Numbered from the stretch's first letter, positions 11,151-23,485 are shown. The stretch is DNA of 64,000 bases from Acorus gramineus (GCA_030737835.1 CM060847.1:22260579-22324578), one strand, 5' to 3'. A program made the numbers and translations. Notes: generated by a model not told the origin, from the sequence alone.

Positions 11151-14150
11151 TTCAGGTGCTTCACATCACATGACACCGGACAGTTCTGTCCTCACTGCAT
11201 GCTCACCGGCACCTTCACACCTGCCCACGATTCATACTGCAGATGGCTCCCCTTTAGTCATCACGCAGTGTGGATCGATCACTACCACCTCTGACCCTAC
11301 AGGACGCATTTCATTACCATTTGTTTTGCATGCCCCTGACCTTTGCATGAATCTTATATCTATTAGCCGATTGTGTGATTCTGGTCTCACTGTTACCTTT
11401 ACCACCTCTGGTTGTCTTGTGCAGGATCCACGATCAGGGCAGAGGATTGGCGTTGGACGTAGGCTTGGCGGACTTTATTACGTGGAGTATCTTCGTCTTC
11501 CCGTTCCTGATCCATCTGTCTTCTGTGGTAGCGTCACTTCTGATGTCGATTTGTGGCATCGAAGGTTAGGTCATGTGTCTGAGTCTCGTCTCAAAGAACT
11601 ATTTCAATCTGGTGTCTTAGGTCGTATTTCTTTTTCTCCACTTTCTGTTTGCGAGGGCTGTAAATTAGCCAAACCTGTGGCTACTCCTTTTAGTCCTAGT
11701 AATAATCAGTCCTCTAGTCCATTTGAGCTTGTTCATTCTGACATTTGGGGCCCATCTCATGTAACCTCAAAGAGTGGTTTCTTATTATATTAGTTTTATT
11801 GATGATTACTCTCGTTTTACTTGGATTTATTTATTGCGTCAACGTTCTGAGGTTCCCAAAATTTATGAGATTTTTACCAATATGATTTATACCCAATTTC
11901 AAGCTCGTATCAAAACTTTTAGGTCTGATTGTGCTCGAGAATACATCTCTTCTACGATGCGTTCTCTTCTTCATTCTCATGGCACCCTTTTTCAGCAATC
12001 ATGCCCCTACACTCATGAGCAAAATGGGGTTGCTGAACGTAAACATCGTCATATTCTTGAGACGACTCGTGCTCTCTTACTTTCCTCTTCAGTCCCCAGT
12101 ATGTTCTGGGCTGAAGCTGCTCTTCTCGTCCATCTTATCAATATCACCCCCTCCTCTGTCCTCTCCGGTATGACTCCTCATGAGCGTCTTTATTCTTCTC
12201 ACCCTGATTATAGCAGACTTCGCACATTTGGATGTACGTGTTTTGTGCTTCTCCCTCCTCATCAACGCACCAAGTTGGCCGCTCGGTCAGTAAAGTGTGT
12301 ATTCTTGGGGATTAGCTTCGAACACAAGGGTTATCGCTGCTATGATCCTGTTGGAGATCGATTTTGGATCGCTCGTCATGTGTCCTTTGTCGAGGATGTT
12401 CCCTATTTTTCTTCTTCACCACTCTATCCTCTCCTCCTGTGCATTCTCTCGTTCAGGTCTCTCCTGTGCATTCTCCTGTTCAGGTCTCTCCTACTACGTC
12501 TCTTACTTTTCTGGCCTATCTATTGCACTAGAGTTGTTCCTACCCCTGCGTCTCAACCTGACACTCCTGCAGATAACCCACCCTCTCCTCCCAGTGTGTC
12601 TTCTATTGCCCCTACTGAAGATACTTCCGCTGGTCCTCCGACTCCCACGCCTAACGCGCCTATTCTTGCCGTGGATTATCATCTTTTGCCTCATTATCCT
12701 CAGCGTGCACGTCACCCCCCTTCCCGATTCAGTTACGACTTGGGACCACCTGACCAGTTGCAAGTGGATTTTCAAGATCAAACATCGCCCTGATGGTTCC
12801 ATTGAACGCCATAAGGCTCGTCTTGTTGCCAGAGGTTTCACTCAGGAGTATGGGATTGACTATGAGGAGACTTTTGCTCCTGTTGCTCAGATGACTACTG
12901 TTCGCACCCTTCTCGCCGTTGCTGCTGTTTGTCGCTGATCTCTCTTTCAGATGGACGTGAAGAATGCTTTTCTTCATGGTGATTTATCTGAGGTTGTTTA
13001 TATGCAACCACCTCCAGGTCTCAGCACTCCTCCTCAGCATGTTTGTCGTCTTCGGCGGGCTATATACGGACTGAAACAAGCTCCTCGTGCCTGGTTTGAG
13101 CGTTTTCGCAGTGTTATTCTGACAGCTGGTTTTGTTGAGAGCCACCAGGACCACTCTATGTTTGTGTGATCCTCATCGCAGGGGCGGGTAATCCTTCTTC
13201 TGTATGTTGACGACATGATTATAACTGGCGATAACTCCGCTGGTATTACTCGGGTCAAGAATCACCTCAGTTGACAGTTTCAAATGAAAGATTTTGGTAC
13301 TCTTCGCTACTTCCTTGGTCTCGAAATTGCACAGAGTGATCGTGGGATTCTGCTTTCTCAACAAAAGTATACAGCTGACATTTTAGAGCGTGCTGCCCTC
13401 TCCGATACCCGCAGTGCGGATACTCCTCTTGAGCTTAATGTGAAGCTTCGTCCTACGGATGGTGAGCTCCTCTCAGATCCTACTCAATACAGACAGATCG
13501 TGGGTCAGCTTGTGTATCTCTGCATCACTAGACCTGACATTGCTCATGCCGTCAGTATTGTTAGTCAGTTTGTCTCGGCTCCTCGATCAGTGCATTATGG
13601 TGCTCTTATGCGAATTCTTAGATATTTGCGTGGTACTATCACTAGATCGATCTATATGTCATCCTCTTCGACTCTGGTTCTCAGGGCTTACACTGATGCT
13701 GATTGGGCTGGAGACCCAACGACTAGACGCTCCACCACTGGTTTCTGCATATTTCTCGGAGATTCTATCATCTCTTGGCGCAGCAAGAAACAGGAGGTTG
13801 TTTCTCTTTCCAGCACTGAGGCTGAGTATCGAGCCATGGCCATCACCACCAAGGAGATTGTTCATCTCAGACGTCTCTTGGTGGATCTAGGAGTTACTAT
13901 GACTGGTCCTACTCCTCTTCACTGTGATAATCAGTCTGCTATTCAGATTGCTAGCAATCCGGTCTTTCATGAGAGGACCAAACACATTGAGATCGATTGT
14001 CACTTCGTTCGTCAGCACTTTCTTGCAGAGACATTATCACTTCCGCATATCTCCTCTGCTGAGCAGCTTGCTGATTTCTTTACGAAGTCACATCCAGTTC
14101 CTCGATTTCAGTTTCTTCTTCGCAAACTCACTTTGTATGATCCACCGTGA
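11149..14150 (+). pseudogene. pol: Copia pol: protease, integrase, RT, RNase H (broken)
   Basis: The protease active site DSGASHHMT starts at 11,149. The integrase has an HHCC N-terminal finger (LWHRRLGH ... CEGCKLAK) and a catalytic core with DIWGPS, RSDCAREY and EQNGVAERKH. An extra T near 11,780 breaks the frame inside the integrase. The RT first block is missing: the sequence jumps from a linker to [23 protein letters not shown] is intact at 13,203-13,214. In-frame TGA codons occur near 12,938, 13,168 and 13,272. RNase H (TDADWAGD, SSTEAEYRA, HCDNQSAI) runs open to the stop at 14,148-14,150. All domains are recognisable, but the polyprotein is not translatable. Confidence 0.9.
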
Positions 14151-14163
14151 GTTTGAGGAGGGC

Positions 14164-14297
14164 TGTTAGATTATATGTGTTATCTTATAATGTGTGTACT
14201 GTATTACACGTGTAACTCTTAGACATTTGTATATATAAAGAGACTAACCCCTAAGTGGAATTTAGGGATTCCATTATTTTATTCTCTGTTTCTAACA
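14164..14297 (+). repeat. 3' LTR of copia element (134 bp)
   Basis: It starts TGTTAGATTATATG directly after the polypurine tract and ends CTGTTTCTAACA. TG/CA termini are present and it contains a TATATATAAAG TATA-like motif. Confidence 0.85.
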
Positions 14298-14392
14298 AGC
14301 GAAAAACACATAATTTTTTTTTCTAATCCTAAAATCTTAGTTCCGAGAATTTGTCTAATTAGTCTTTGAAAATCTTATTATATTAAGTTATA

Positions 14393-14735
14393 ATGTCAAA
14401 TCATCATCAATCATTTAAGAAAGAAAAATTTATTTTTTGATTCTTTAAAAGAAGAGACGATGATGATAAATCAAGAGATGAGAATTCTTCTGCATCTAAT
14501 GATGATACTTTAATTACTGATGAACAATCTCCTTCTAAATGTCCAAGGGTCGAACCTAAAGAGTTTGATGCTACTTCTTTCGAACGAGATCCAGGATTTG
14601 CATGAAAATGAATGATGATTTGTTTGCAAATTTCATGATCGTCTACATTGAAAAAGAATTTACTGTAAATATTGACTCAGATTCGATAATAGATGATTTA
14701 TATTTTCTAAAAGATCATCGGACAAAACTTATGTG
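14393..14735 (+). pseudogene. hAT transposase (TTF-type/zf-MYM1-like) N- and C-terminal ends joined by deletion
   Basis: Starting at ATG 14,393 the frame reads the typical N-terminus: FFKRRDDDDK after an in-frame stop, then an acidic Ser-rich stretch ending FDATSFERDPG, the family hallmark. It breaks and continues at about 14,605 with MNDDLFANFMIVYIEKEF and DDLYFLKDHRT. That matches the extreme C-terminus of the hAT dimerisation region (NDCLVTYIER-type). The TTF zinc finger, RNase-H-like core and most of the protein, normally 600-800 residues, are missing. This is an internal-deletion derivative. Terminal repeats could not be fixed. Confidence 0.5.
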
Positions 14736-15330
14736 GAAGACAGATTTTGGTCTTATATCAAAACCAGCATATCTTGAGTGGGCAAAACCATCTTGTTGGA
14801 TCAACTGGAGTGGGCAAAATCATTTTTTGTTGGATCAACTGAAGTGGGCAAGATGGTATGAATTGTGCTACCTTTTTTTTTATGTCACTAAACATCCCTT
14901 CGGTTTCTCTCATGTTTTAGATTGCCATATGAAGCCTTCATGTGGCTTTCCTTGCTAATTAAGGTAATTGATATCAAGTGTTGGTTTATTTTATTTTCTA
15001 AATGAGTTGTGATAGGGAAAACAATTTTCACTTGTAAATTCAGTTGTTTTTCTTTGACTTATAGTTATATATGTGAACCAATAAAAAAAATGTACTAAAT
15101 GGATCAAACAAGAAGAGAACGGACAAGGTGGCGAGAGGTAAAACACACCCACCTGTACAAAAGGAATATTCATGAGAACTGTGGGATTACATAAACCAAA
15201 GGGATATGCAGGGGAGTCCAAACAGGAAGGTTCAGTGCCTCAAAAGTGATTTTGCCACCTTTATCATCATGGATGATTTAGACCAGATCAGACCAAAGAG
15301 AGGCTGGTTCATATACAGTGCATATCATAC
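14736..15330. other. Intergenic with short direct repeat
   Basis: A 45-bp unit, GAGTGGGCAAAA.CATCTTGTTGG.., occurs at about 14,776 and 14,808. Otherwise the stretch is AT-rich and no gene was seen. Confidence 0.35.
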
Positions 15331-15334
15331 CCCA

Positions 15335-16010
15335 TAGGAGACCGGGCCGCCGCTACAAAGTCAGCCACCTAGTTTCCTTCTCTGAAGACATGAGTGACTT
15401 TCCATTCGGTGAGGAGGGAAGATGACATGTTAATATGTTTAATATGTACAGTGTCAGCCACCTAGTCCAAAGTCAGCCACACACGGGGAGTTCCAATGGA
15501 GCAGCAAAGTTGTAATCCCTCTACCTGACCTTTCAACTTTAATATGTTTTTTTTTTTTTAATAAAGGTAGAAATTTGCTATCCACATTTCTGATTTCGAA
15601 TTATAAACTCTGAAAGTAAGGGGGGGGGGGTGGGGGGGAGGGGGGGAGATCATAGAACCGGAGAACGAGAGTCTTCCATAAGACCTTAGTTCGAAGAGCT
15701 ATTTAGCCAATGCCTGCCCCCTGTGGCTATGCACCTAACACCATTATCCCGGTGCTATTCAACTTTGATATGTTGATTGAAGCACCCTTGCAGCGAGTTT
15801 CCTTGCTTTTAAGCAGTTTCCTTGGTGATCCTTTACAATGGCACCATAGCCAAAAATATGTCCTCTGCCCGTGAGCCATCTGAATTGGCCTTCCTGTCCT
15901 GTTTCACCTCTCAACAATGTTGATACCAAAGAGACTTGACATGGAGAGGGTGGAGTCAGTATCTTCAAAAGTCCTATGTGATTCTCAAACAACATCTAAC
16001 CAGACTTCGT
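15335..16010 (-). pseudogene. LINE RNase H relic
   Basis: The minus strand reads an N-terminal RNase H part (FGYGAIVKDHQGNCLKARKL, about 15,759-15,870). After a G-rich insertion near 15,620-15,650 comes the C-terminal signature EWKVTHVFREGN, a stop codon, then VADFVAAA (about 15,345-15,410). Order and strand match the LINE at 1.6 kb. It is broken by stops and frameshifts. Confidence 0.6.
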
Positions 16011-16887
16011 GGAATCAATCACAAAAATAACACCACCAAGTGAAAAATAAAACATTGAATAAAAACATAGTTTTATTGTTGGACATGGACATCCCACCCA
16101 ACCTCCCCTTTTGTTGAATAAAAAAATAGATTTTTTTAAAAAAAAAATGTATAAAAAATTATATGAGCTTCAAACACTATCCACATAGTTGATTACAAAT
16201 TAAATTTAACCACAAAAAACCACCATCTTAATTAATAACATCAAAGTAAGCCAATCAACATTGCATATGTATCAGATTTTCTTATATCCATCTGAACTGA
16301 ATATATAAAAAAATATATGCATCATGGATTTTCAAAAAAATTATCTGATCCAAAAATTAGGATTCAGATTCAGATTATTATCCGAAATATTTGAAACATC
16401 TAAATGGATATGGATATGATTCAAAACATCCGAAGGATTAATATCTAAAATTAAAAATTATGTATATGATATTATGTATCCAAAAATAATATTTTGGATA
16501 TATATATTTTTTGAATCAGATATCATCATATCCGCATCCAATTTCGGATAAGATACGGATTTTTGGATATCGAATAATTTTTAGATTTTCAAATACGAAT
16601 TTGGATCAAATATTTTTCGGATGATTTTAAAAAAATCCCTCAAACCTTAACATTTTTACAAGAGTCTCCAAGATCCCAATAGATGAAATAAAACCAATAA
16701 AATAGATTAATACCTTTCTCGTAATTTATTAGTTCTAGCCTTCTCGGTCTCAATAACCTTATGCAAAGATGAAAATAAACTTATACCTAAAATTCAAAAC
16801 TTAAACCAATAACAAGAAATTAACACATTCACATTACTCTATGAAATCCCAATAGATGAAATAATCTCTTCTATATATTCTTTTTTT
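16011..16887. other. AT-rich stretch with dispersed GGATATCCGAAT-type motifs
   Basis: From 16,260 to 16,640, runs of GGATATGGATA, CATCCGAAGG and TTTCGGATAAG motifs in both orientations resemble the interior of a hAT-type MITE. No clean terminal repeats and no coding sequence were found. Confidence 0.35.
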
Positions 16888-17378
16888 TGTTGGGATTATG
16901 TCTCGATCCGGTGTATCAACATCGGATGGCAATGATGAAACCATATTAGGGTGGGCACCTAATTAGTAATTAATTAAGATTTAATCTTAATTAAGATATA
17001 AAGTGAATCTCCTATAATCAAGGAAACAGATTTGTTTGTTACATATTTATTTGTTAGGAGATTACTTAGAGAGGAAGTTATTTATTCATATAAATATCCT
17101 CTAGGATTTCAGGATAAAACTTGGCTTGGCACATACAGATGAAATGTAGAGATCCATATGAGAGAGGTTGAGAGGGTTCAAGAGAGCGTAACTTTATCTG
17201 AAAGAGAGTTTGTAAGGCTTTTTAGTATTTTAATTATTATAGTGGATTCTCACATTTCATCCCGTGGATGTAGGCCTAGGCCGAACCACGTATATTTGTG
17301 TTCTTCGTGTGATGGTGTTCCGTTCTTGTATTCAATCTTGTGTTTTATCGACGGCTTCCATGTATACATTTCCCAACA
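16888..17378 (+). repeat. 5' LTR of non-coding LTR element
   Basis: TG...CA ends, ATATAAATAT-type TATA motif near 17,090, and the primer-binding site 3 bp downstream. Confidence 0.85.
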
Positions 17379-18240
17379 ACCGGTATCAGAGCTTCAGATT
17401 ACAACCTAGGAGGACGAGATCTAAAGAACAACGAAAGGAAGAAAGCCGGCAGGGTGGTGTCGGGTTCCATACGAAGAAGAAAAAAAATACACGAGGAGCC
17501 GTGTATTGATGAAAAAAAAATGTTCATGCAATTGGTATGCATGGACGTGACGTCCCTGGTTGCATGGGAGGTGTTTGTGCACGTGAGGCCCGTGTAGGCA
17601 CCCATGAGTCCATGACGATAGCTATGCAGAGACAGCTGAGGCACGGGTACTAGTGTGGGACCGTGGGTGTGAGTCGACGTGCAGGGAAGACGCGAGATGC
17701 AAGGCGGCATCCGACGACGAGAGTGAAATGACCTACGCGAGGCATGTGATGTGGATGCTCAGTTCGTGCAGAAGAAGAAGATGGAACAATGCAACACAGA
17801 CAAGATGTTCTGAATCCAGGTGACGTCCCAGGTGGTTCAGATAAAAAACGAGTCCAGATATTCAGAGCTCGCGAGCGCATGATGTAGCTTGTTCAAAATG
17901 GAGTCCAGATCCTTCTTCACAGACAACACACAGAAGGCATTCTGAACCATGGTGGCATCCCAGGTGGTTCAGGTAAAAAGCGAGTCCAGGTATTCGGAGC
18001 TCGCGAGCGGGTGGTGTAGCTTGTTTAAAGTGGAGTCCAGACGATCCTTCTTCAGAAATGCCAATAGAGCATGCGACAGATTCACATGATTACTAAGTCA
18101 AGATACTGACTTAGAGATGCAGCAGTGCAGACTTTCGGAAGAAAAAAAGTTCTTTAGCTAGGTGGAGTTTGTAGAGCGAGGTGGAGACATCAAAGGTTCG
18201 TGGAAGTCAGAGTTTATCGAATTCAAGCTAAGGTGGTGAT

Positions 18241-18682
18241 TGTTGGGATTATATCTCGATCTGGTGTATCAACATCGGATGGCCATGATGAAACCATATT
18301 AGGGTGGGCACCTAATTAGTAATTAATTAAGATTTGATCTTAATTAAGATATAAAAATGAATCTCCTAAAATCAGGGAAACAGATTTGTTTGTTACAGAT
18401 TTGTTTGTTAGGAGATTACACTTAGAGAATAAGTTATTTATTCATATAAATATCCTTTAGTTTTTCAGGATAAAACTTGAATTTCAAGAGAGGGTAACTC
18501 CATGAAAGAGAGTTTGTAAAGTTTTTTTGTATCTCAACTATTATAGTGGATTCTTAGTTTTCGTCCTGTGGATGTAGGCCTAGACTGAACCACGTATTTT
18601 TGTATTCTTCGTGTGATGGTATTTCGTTCCTGTATTCGATCTCGTGTTTTATCAATGACTTCCACGTATACATTTTTCAACA
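18241..18682 (+). repeat. 3' LTR of non-coding LTR element
   Basis: It is clearly similar over its whole length to 16,888-17,378, with one internal deletion after AGGATAAAACTTG. It ends TTTTTCAACA. Confidence 0.85.
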
Positions 18683-19439
18683 TTTCTCCCATTTAATTTG
18701 TTGAACCTTTCCCCATGCGCTCAAAAGACATGCACGTTTTCCCCCTTCTAATCTCTAATTTAGGTGAGGAGATGTGATTTTTTTTTTTTTTTTAATTCAG
18801 AGGTGTGACTTGTAGTTGTTTTTAATAGTATGCAAGGATTTCAATGCAATTTTTTAATAGTGTACGGAAATGTTGATCTCAATTCCCAAAAAACTACGGT
18901 TCCTTCTGGATCTTTCTTAATCACCGACAAATGCAACATTGTCGTTATATATCGTATTATCATACCAACTTTTCACATGTAAGTGCAGAGACAACTCTTT
19001 AATCCCACGTATCATCAGTTAAAAGAATGTAACTCATTAGCATGTTATTTTTCACTAAATAAAATACCAGAGTTATGGACTAAAAAATCAAGAAAAAAAT
19101 AGTGGATATTATTATTTTGGTGGAAGCATAAATATTTTATATGTTCCTCTTAATTTTTCAGTTTGATTTTTTTATTTATTTTTCATTCAATTTATCAAAA
19201 AAAATTCACTCATTCAGAGGCTATGCATTCCATTTTCACAAGCTATGCATTCCATTTGCCAAAGAGTTATTTTTTGCTTGGTAAATAATTTCAGTGCTAA
19301 AGAGTAATTGTAACTAAACATGTGTTTTGATGTAATACCGTAATATATACTCAACTACTTTTGTAGTTTTATCACATCCAGGGATGTACGAAAATATATA
19401 ATATTTACAATTGGACGTTTTTCCAAAAAAAAAAAATTC
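18683..19439. other. AT-rich intergenic stretch
   Basis: Poly-T and poly-A tracts. No gene or repeat end was identified. Confidence 0.4.
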
Positions 19440-19900
19440 TCTTGGTAAGTTTTTCCAATTTTTGTTTAAAGAAAATGAAGAATTGATTATTCACCAATCT
19501 TTATATCAATTAGACATGTGACATATAGTTCATAAAAAACTTCATTGTAAAATAATCTAGATAAATTCACGCATTTCAATATTTTATCGAAGTGATGATC
19601 ATCTTGATAAAAACATACATTTCACGTTTATAATCATTGTATTATCATTTGTGCTTATTTTATTTACATACATTCTATATTGTGAAACAAGTTTTTTGTG
19701 ACCCTTTAATTACAATCCACAAGAAGTTACATGCGCGCACACATAAATTAATTTCTTATATACTTCTTTCTTATTTCCATCTCCCATCCTGTTTTACTAG
19801 TATAATATACAATTATTTTTCATTAAGATGAGTGCTAACATCTATATTTAATAATATAAGACATTGGAGCAAATTAATTATTTTTATTCTTCACTATGGA
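19440..19900. repeat. Dispersed repeat (family B), unoccupied copy
   Basis: It is co-linear with 26,235-26,436 plus 28,906-29,130. Shared stretches include ACGCATTTC.AATATTTTAT, CATTGTATTATCATTT and GACATTGGAGCAAATT. It contains a single TATCATTT where the other copy is split by the PMD-carrying MULE, so it is a natural empty site. Confidence 0.65.
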
Positions 19901-19989
19901 CTTATATATACATATATACGGCGGATGTGATTTAAAATAAAATATGAGAGGTAATTATGAGAGGTGGGGAAGTAATATAGTGAGACACT

Positions 19990-20935
19990 AGAGAGGGTTT
20001 ATTGCATATATACCCCTCTTAAAATCCATTTTTGTGGAATTATCCCTCTTAAATCCTTGATGGCAAAAATAACACTGTAATATTTAAAAATAGTGCAATG
20101 ATGCCCCTGTGGTTAGTTTCCGTGAGTTTGATTAGAAAAAATCTGTTAGTCATCATTAGATTCACGTGAAATGTTCAAAATACCCTTCTAGAGGCCTTAC
20201 ATATATACCCCTGCTACATTCATTTTTATCAAAACACCCTTGTAAATAACATCCTTGCGTAAATACCCCTCAATTTTTCATAAGTTGTGCATCAATGCCC
20301 CTGCAATCAACTTTCATGAGCTGGGTTTAAATCTTACTGTTAAAATCTCATTTGCACCCCTTAAGAACGGCTGAAAAGTCAATAATACCCCTATTTCTCA
20401 ACGCCCAAAATAATATATTGTACATGGTGATTCGTGATTTAGGGCAAGAGAGAGATGTATCTGACTTAGAATTGATTTATCTGGTTTAAATTGGGAAAGA
20501 GAGATAAAAAAATATCTGATTTAGGATAATGGTTAATGAGTAAATGCACGCACTAGGGTTACCCAAGTAATCTTGGTTGGGTAATCAACGTTGACATCAT
20601 ATAATGGAGGGGCACCGATGCACAATTTATTAAATTTTGAGGGGTATTTCTGCAATGATGACTTTTATAGGGGAATTTTGACAAAAAGGAAATATAACAA
20701 GGGGTATATATGCAAAAAATAATTTTTAAGAGATTTGAGAGGAGGGTAAATAAGTAATTTTATATGATAGGGTTAAGAAACTGACCATGGTTTATTCTGG
20801 GTTTTAAATGGTGACTAATGGAGTGGTATATTTGCACTATTCTTAAATATTACAAGGGTATTTTTGTCGGATATAAGAGAAGGAATTCCACAAAAATGGA
20901 TTTTAAAAGGGGGTATTAACTTGTTTGCACTATAT
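19990..20935. mobile_element. Fold-back / long terminal-inverted-repeat element
   Basis: The left arm (from about 19,995: GCATATATACCCCTCTTAAA, then ATCCATTTTTGTGGAATT) is the inverted counterpart of the right arm (AATTCCACAAAAATGGATTT then TAAAAGGGGGTATTAA, ending about 20,930). Complementarity continues inward: TTGTGCATC.ATGCCCCTG near 20,285 against GGGGCACCGATGCACAA near 20,608. The whole element could fold as one hairpin with a short loop. There is no coding sequence. Exact ends and duplication are uncertain. Confidence 0.6.
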
Positions 20936-21092
20936 TAATTTATTATAAAAAAAAAAAAAACTTAGATATGTTCATTGTATTGATATTTCCATTAGAAAAT
21001 GTTAATGAACACTTGACAAAGTAAGTGTATGTAGGGTGCTTAATTACTTTCTATTTCTCTTATCATTTATTCTTATAGTATAATGATTTATA

Positions 21093-22325
21093 ACTATAAG
21101 TCCCTACTAAAATTGGAACAGACGTACGAGTCCTTAAAAATTAAGAAAAATCAATTATCATCTCTAAGTTAAATTTCTATCCAAACTTAATATAATATTC
21201 TCATAATATTCTATCACATATAATTGTATAGACATTGAAGTTCTTATAAACAGCCATAAAGATAAATTAGTCCCTATAAAAGACAAAATTGCCCCTGAAA
21301 GATTTTTACATTAAATTGTGTACACATTGCAATCCCTATAAACAATCATAAAGACAAATTAGTCCTTCCAAAAGATAAAATTACCCCTGAAAGATTATTA
21401 CATTTAATTGGATATACATTACATTCCTTATAAATAATCGTAAAGACAAATTAATCCCTCTAAAAGACAAAAATACCCCTGAACGATTTTTACATTTAAT
21501 TGTGTAGACATTGCAGTTATTATTTATTTATAAACAATCATAAAGACAAATAATATAATTTATTTATTTATTTTTTCATCTTTTATCCTATTGTTCATAC
21601 TCCACCTAAACAAGTAATGAATAATGCTATTTTTTTTTAAGGTTTTACTTGCTTTGAAATACCTATACATGATTTTTCACAAAATTTGTTTATTTACATT
21701 CTTAGTAGAGAGAATTTTAATAAACTCATGCCACTTTTTTTACTTCCCTACAAACAAAAAGGTAAAAAGATGCATTCTACTGGTTAAAATATTTTTTTTA
21801 CATCCAAATTGAGATCTTGAGGTGGAGTGTGAGCGATAGGATAGAATATGAAAAAATAAATAAATAATTATATTATTTGTTTTTATGATTGTTTATAAAA
21901 ACTGTAATGTCTACACAATTAAATGTAAAATTCTTTAGGGGTATTTATGTCTTTTACAGGAACCAATTTGTCTTTACGATTGTTTATAAGGACTGTAATG
22001 TCTATCCAATTAAATGTAAAAGTCTTTCAGGGGCAATTTTATCTTTTGCGGGAACTAATTTGTCTTTATGATCATTTATAGTCTCTGCAATATGTTCATA
22101 ACTTAATGTAAAAGTCTTTTAGGGGTAATTTTGTCTTTTCTAGGGACTAATTTGTCTTTATGACTGTTTATAAGAATTTTAATGTCTACACAATTATATG
22201 TGATGGAATATTCTAAGAATATTCCATTAAGTTTATATAGAAATTTAACTCAGGGATGATAATTGGGTTTTTCTGAGTTTTCAGGAACTCGTATGTCTAT
22301 CCTAATTTTAATAGGGACTTATATG
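21093..22325. mobile_element. Fold-back element with minisatellite arms
   Basis: The outer arms are inverted copies: 21,093 ACTATAAGTCCCTACTAAAA against 22,325 reading inward ATAAGTCCCTATTAAAATTA, continuing through CAATTATCATC and ATAATTGT.TAGACATT. Inside each arm lie about three tandem copies of a 90-bp unit (AAAGACAAATTAGTCC.., TACCCCTGAAAGATT..) at 21,228-21,530 and inverted at 21,895-22,190. The central loop is about 21,610-21,820. No protein is encoded. Confidence 0.7.
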
Positions 22326-23480
22326 TGTTTTTTCATGTTTGTAGGGATTTAGATGTCTTTAACCTAAAAAAATTATTAGCAGGAAAATATGCATAATTTT
22401 TCAAATTCTTATTGAAAAAGTTTGGGTTGTGCAGTCAATAATGGGGATGCACGCCTAAACAATTTGTTAGTGCCAATTATTTGACTTCATCACATAAGTA
22501 ATTCAAAATATTCATCAAGATTCAAGAATATTAGTCAGAATAATTGTCTTATCTTTAAGTAAAGAATAATGAAGGGCAAATTAATTTCAAATAGTTACTA
22601 TTAAATCTATTATGTTTTAGCATTACCAAGATATTCCCACGTTAGCAGTTACTTACTTTTCAAGTCGTTCTGTCCAACATTGTCTGAAAGAGATATAATA
22701 ACGTGCATAAGGTACGTAATGATATAACATACTGAGAATGGGTAAAAATGTATAACAAGTGCATAACAATACACAAAAGGTATTTCACGATGTAAGCGTT
22801 GTAGAAGGAGACTGAAATACCTAAAAATATAACGGCTAACGTGAAATACCTAAAAAATACCTTTAAAAAGTCTAAAAGGCCTAAGAAAATATAGGTTGAA
22901 AACAAATTTGGAATAAATTTTCCCAAAAAAATAGAAAAAATAATAAATGGACCTATTGAATATAAGTTTGTATAAAAATAGATAAAAGTGTTTTCTCCAT
23001 GAATGCAATTACGAGATTTGGAATACACAAGAAATTGCAGTCACTCCATGTGAAATTTTCATTATTAATCCGTATATTATAAGTGGCATAAATAAATAAA
23101 AAATACCAATAACTGGGATTATAATCTTACCAAAAAAAAAAAAAAAAACTAGGACTAAAAAATGAGATATACTGCCATTGTATGAAGTTTTTTCAGCTCC
23201 ATTTACAATCCACACGTTTTGATTTTTTTTTTTTTAACTCTTATCTAATGAAGTAGATTTCAGATGCTATTATTAAAAATAAAATATATATTTTAATAAA
23301 TTGCATGTTCATTTATAGAAAATATAAAACATTTCTTAAAGAGATATATAACTTATTGATGTGAATATAAACGCTAACGAAGTATTCGATACTAGAGAAA
23401 AAAATTGTATAACAATGTTATTTAAAAAAAAAAAAAAACAAATGGATGCACATGTTCATAGCAAATGTTTTTTTATTTAT
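22326..23480. other. AT-rich intergenic stretch
   Basis: Homopolymer runs and short open minus-strand frames rich in Ile/Phe/Tyr, as expected from AT-rich DNA. Nothing was recognised. Confidence 0.4.
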
Positions 23481-23485
23481 TTTTT

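Larger units (their letters stand above)
9090..14297 (+). mobile_element. Defective Ty1/copia LTR retrotransposon
   Basis: The element has short LTRs, a primer-binding site TGGTATCAGAGC (9,222-9,233, initiator-Met tRNA type), a GC-rich leader, gag, then protease, integrase, RT and RNase H in copia order, and a polypurine tract (GAGTTTGAGGAGGGC, ending 14,163) next to the 3' LTR. The 3' LTR is complete with TG...CA ends. The 5' LTR is recognisable from about 9,116, its outer end being eroded. The five bases after the 3' LTR (AGCGA) do not recur before the 5' LTR, so no target-site duplication is visible. Several stops and frameshifts make it inactive. Confidence 0.92.
16888..18682 (+). mobile_element. 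Small non-coding LTR retrotransposon (TRIM/LARD-like)
   Basis: Two long direct repeats begin TGTTGGGATTAT and end CAACA: 16,888-17,378 and 18,241-18,682. The downstream copy lacks about 45 bp present upstream. A primer-binding site GGTATCAGAGC (17,382-17,392, Met-tRNA type) follows the first, and a purine-rich AAGCTAAGGTGGTGAT precedes the second. The 860-bp interior has no recognisable gag or pol. It holds a tandem duplication of about 130 bp (17,808-17,925 and 17,939-18,055). It must have been mobilised by proteins from another element. Confidence 0.85.
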
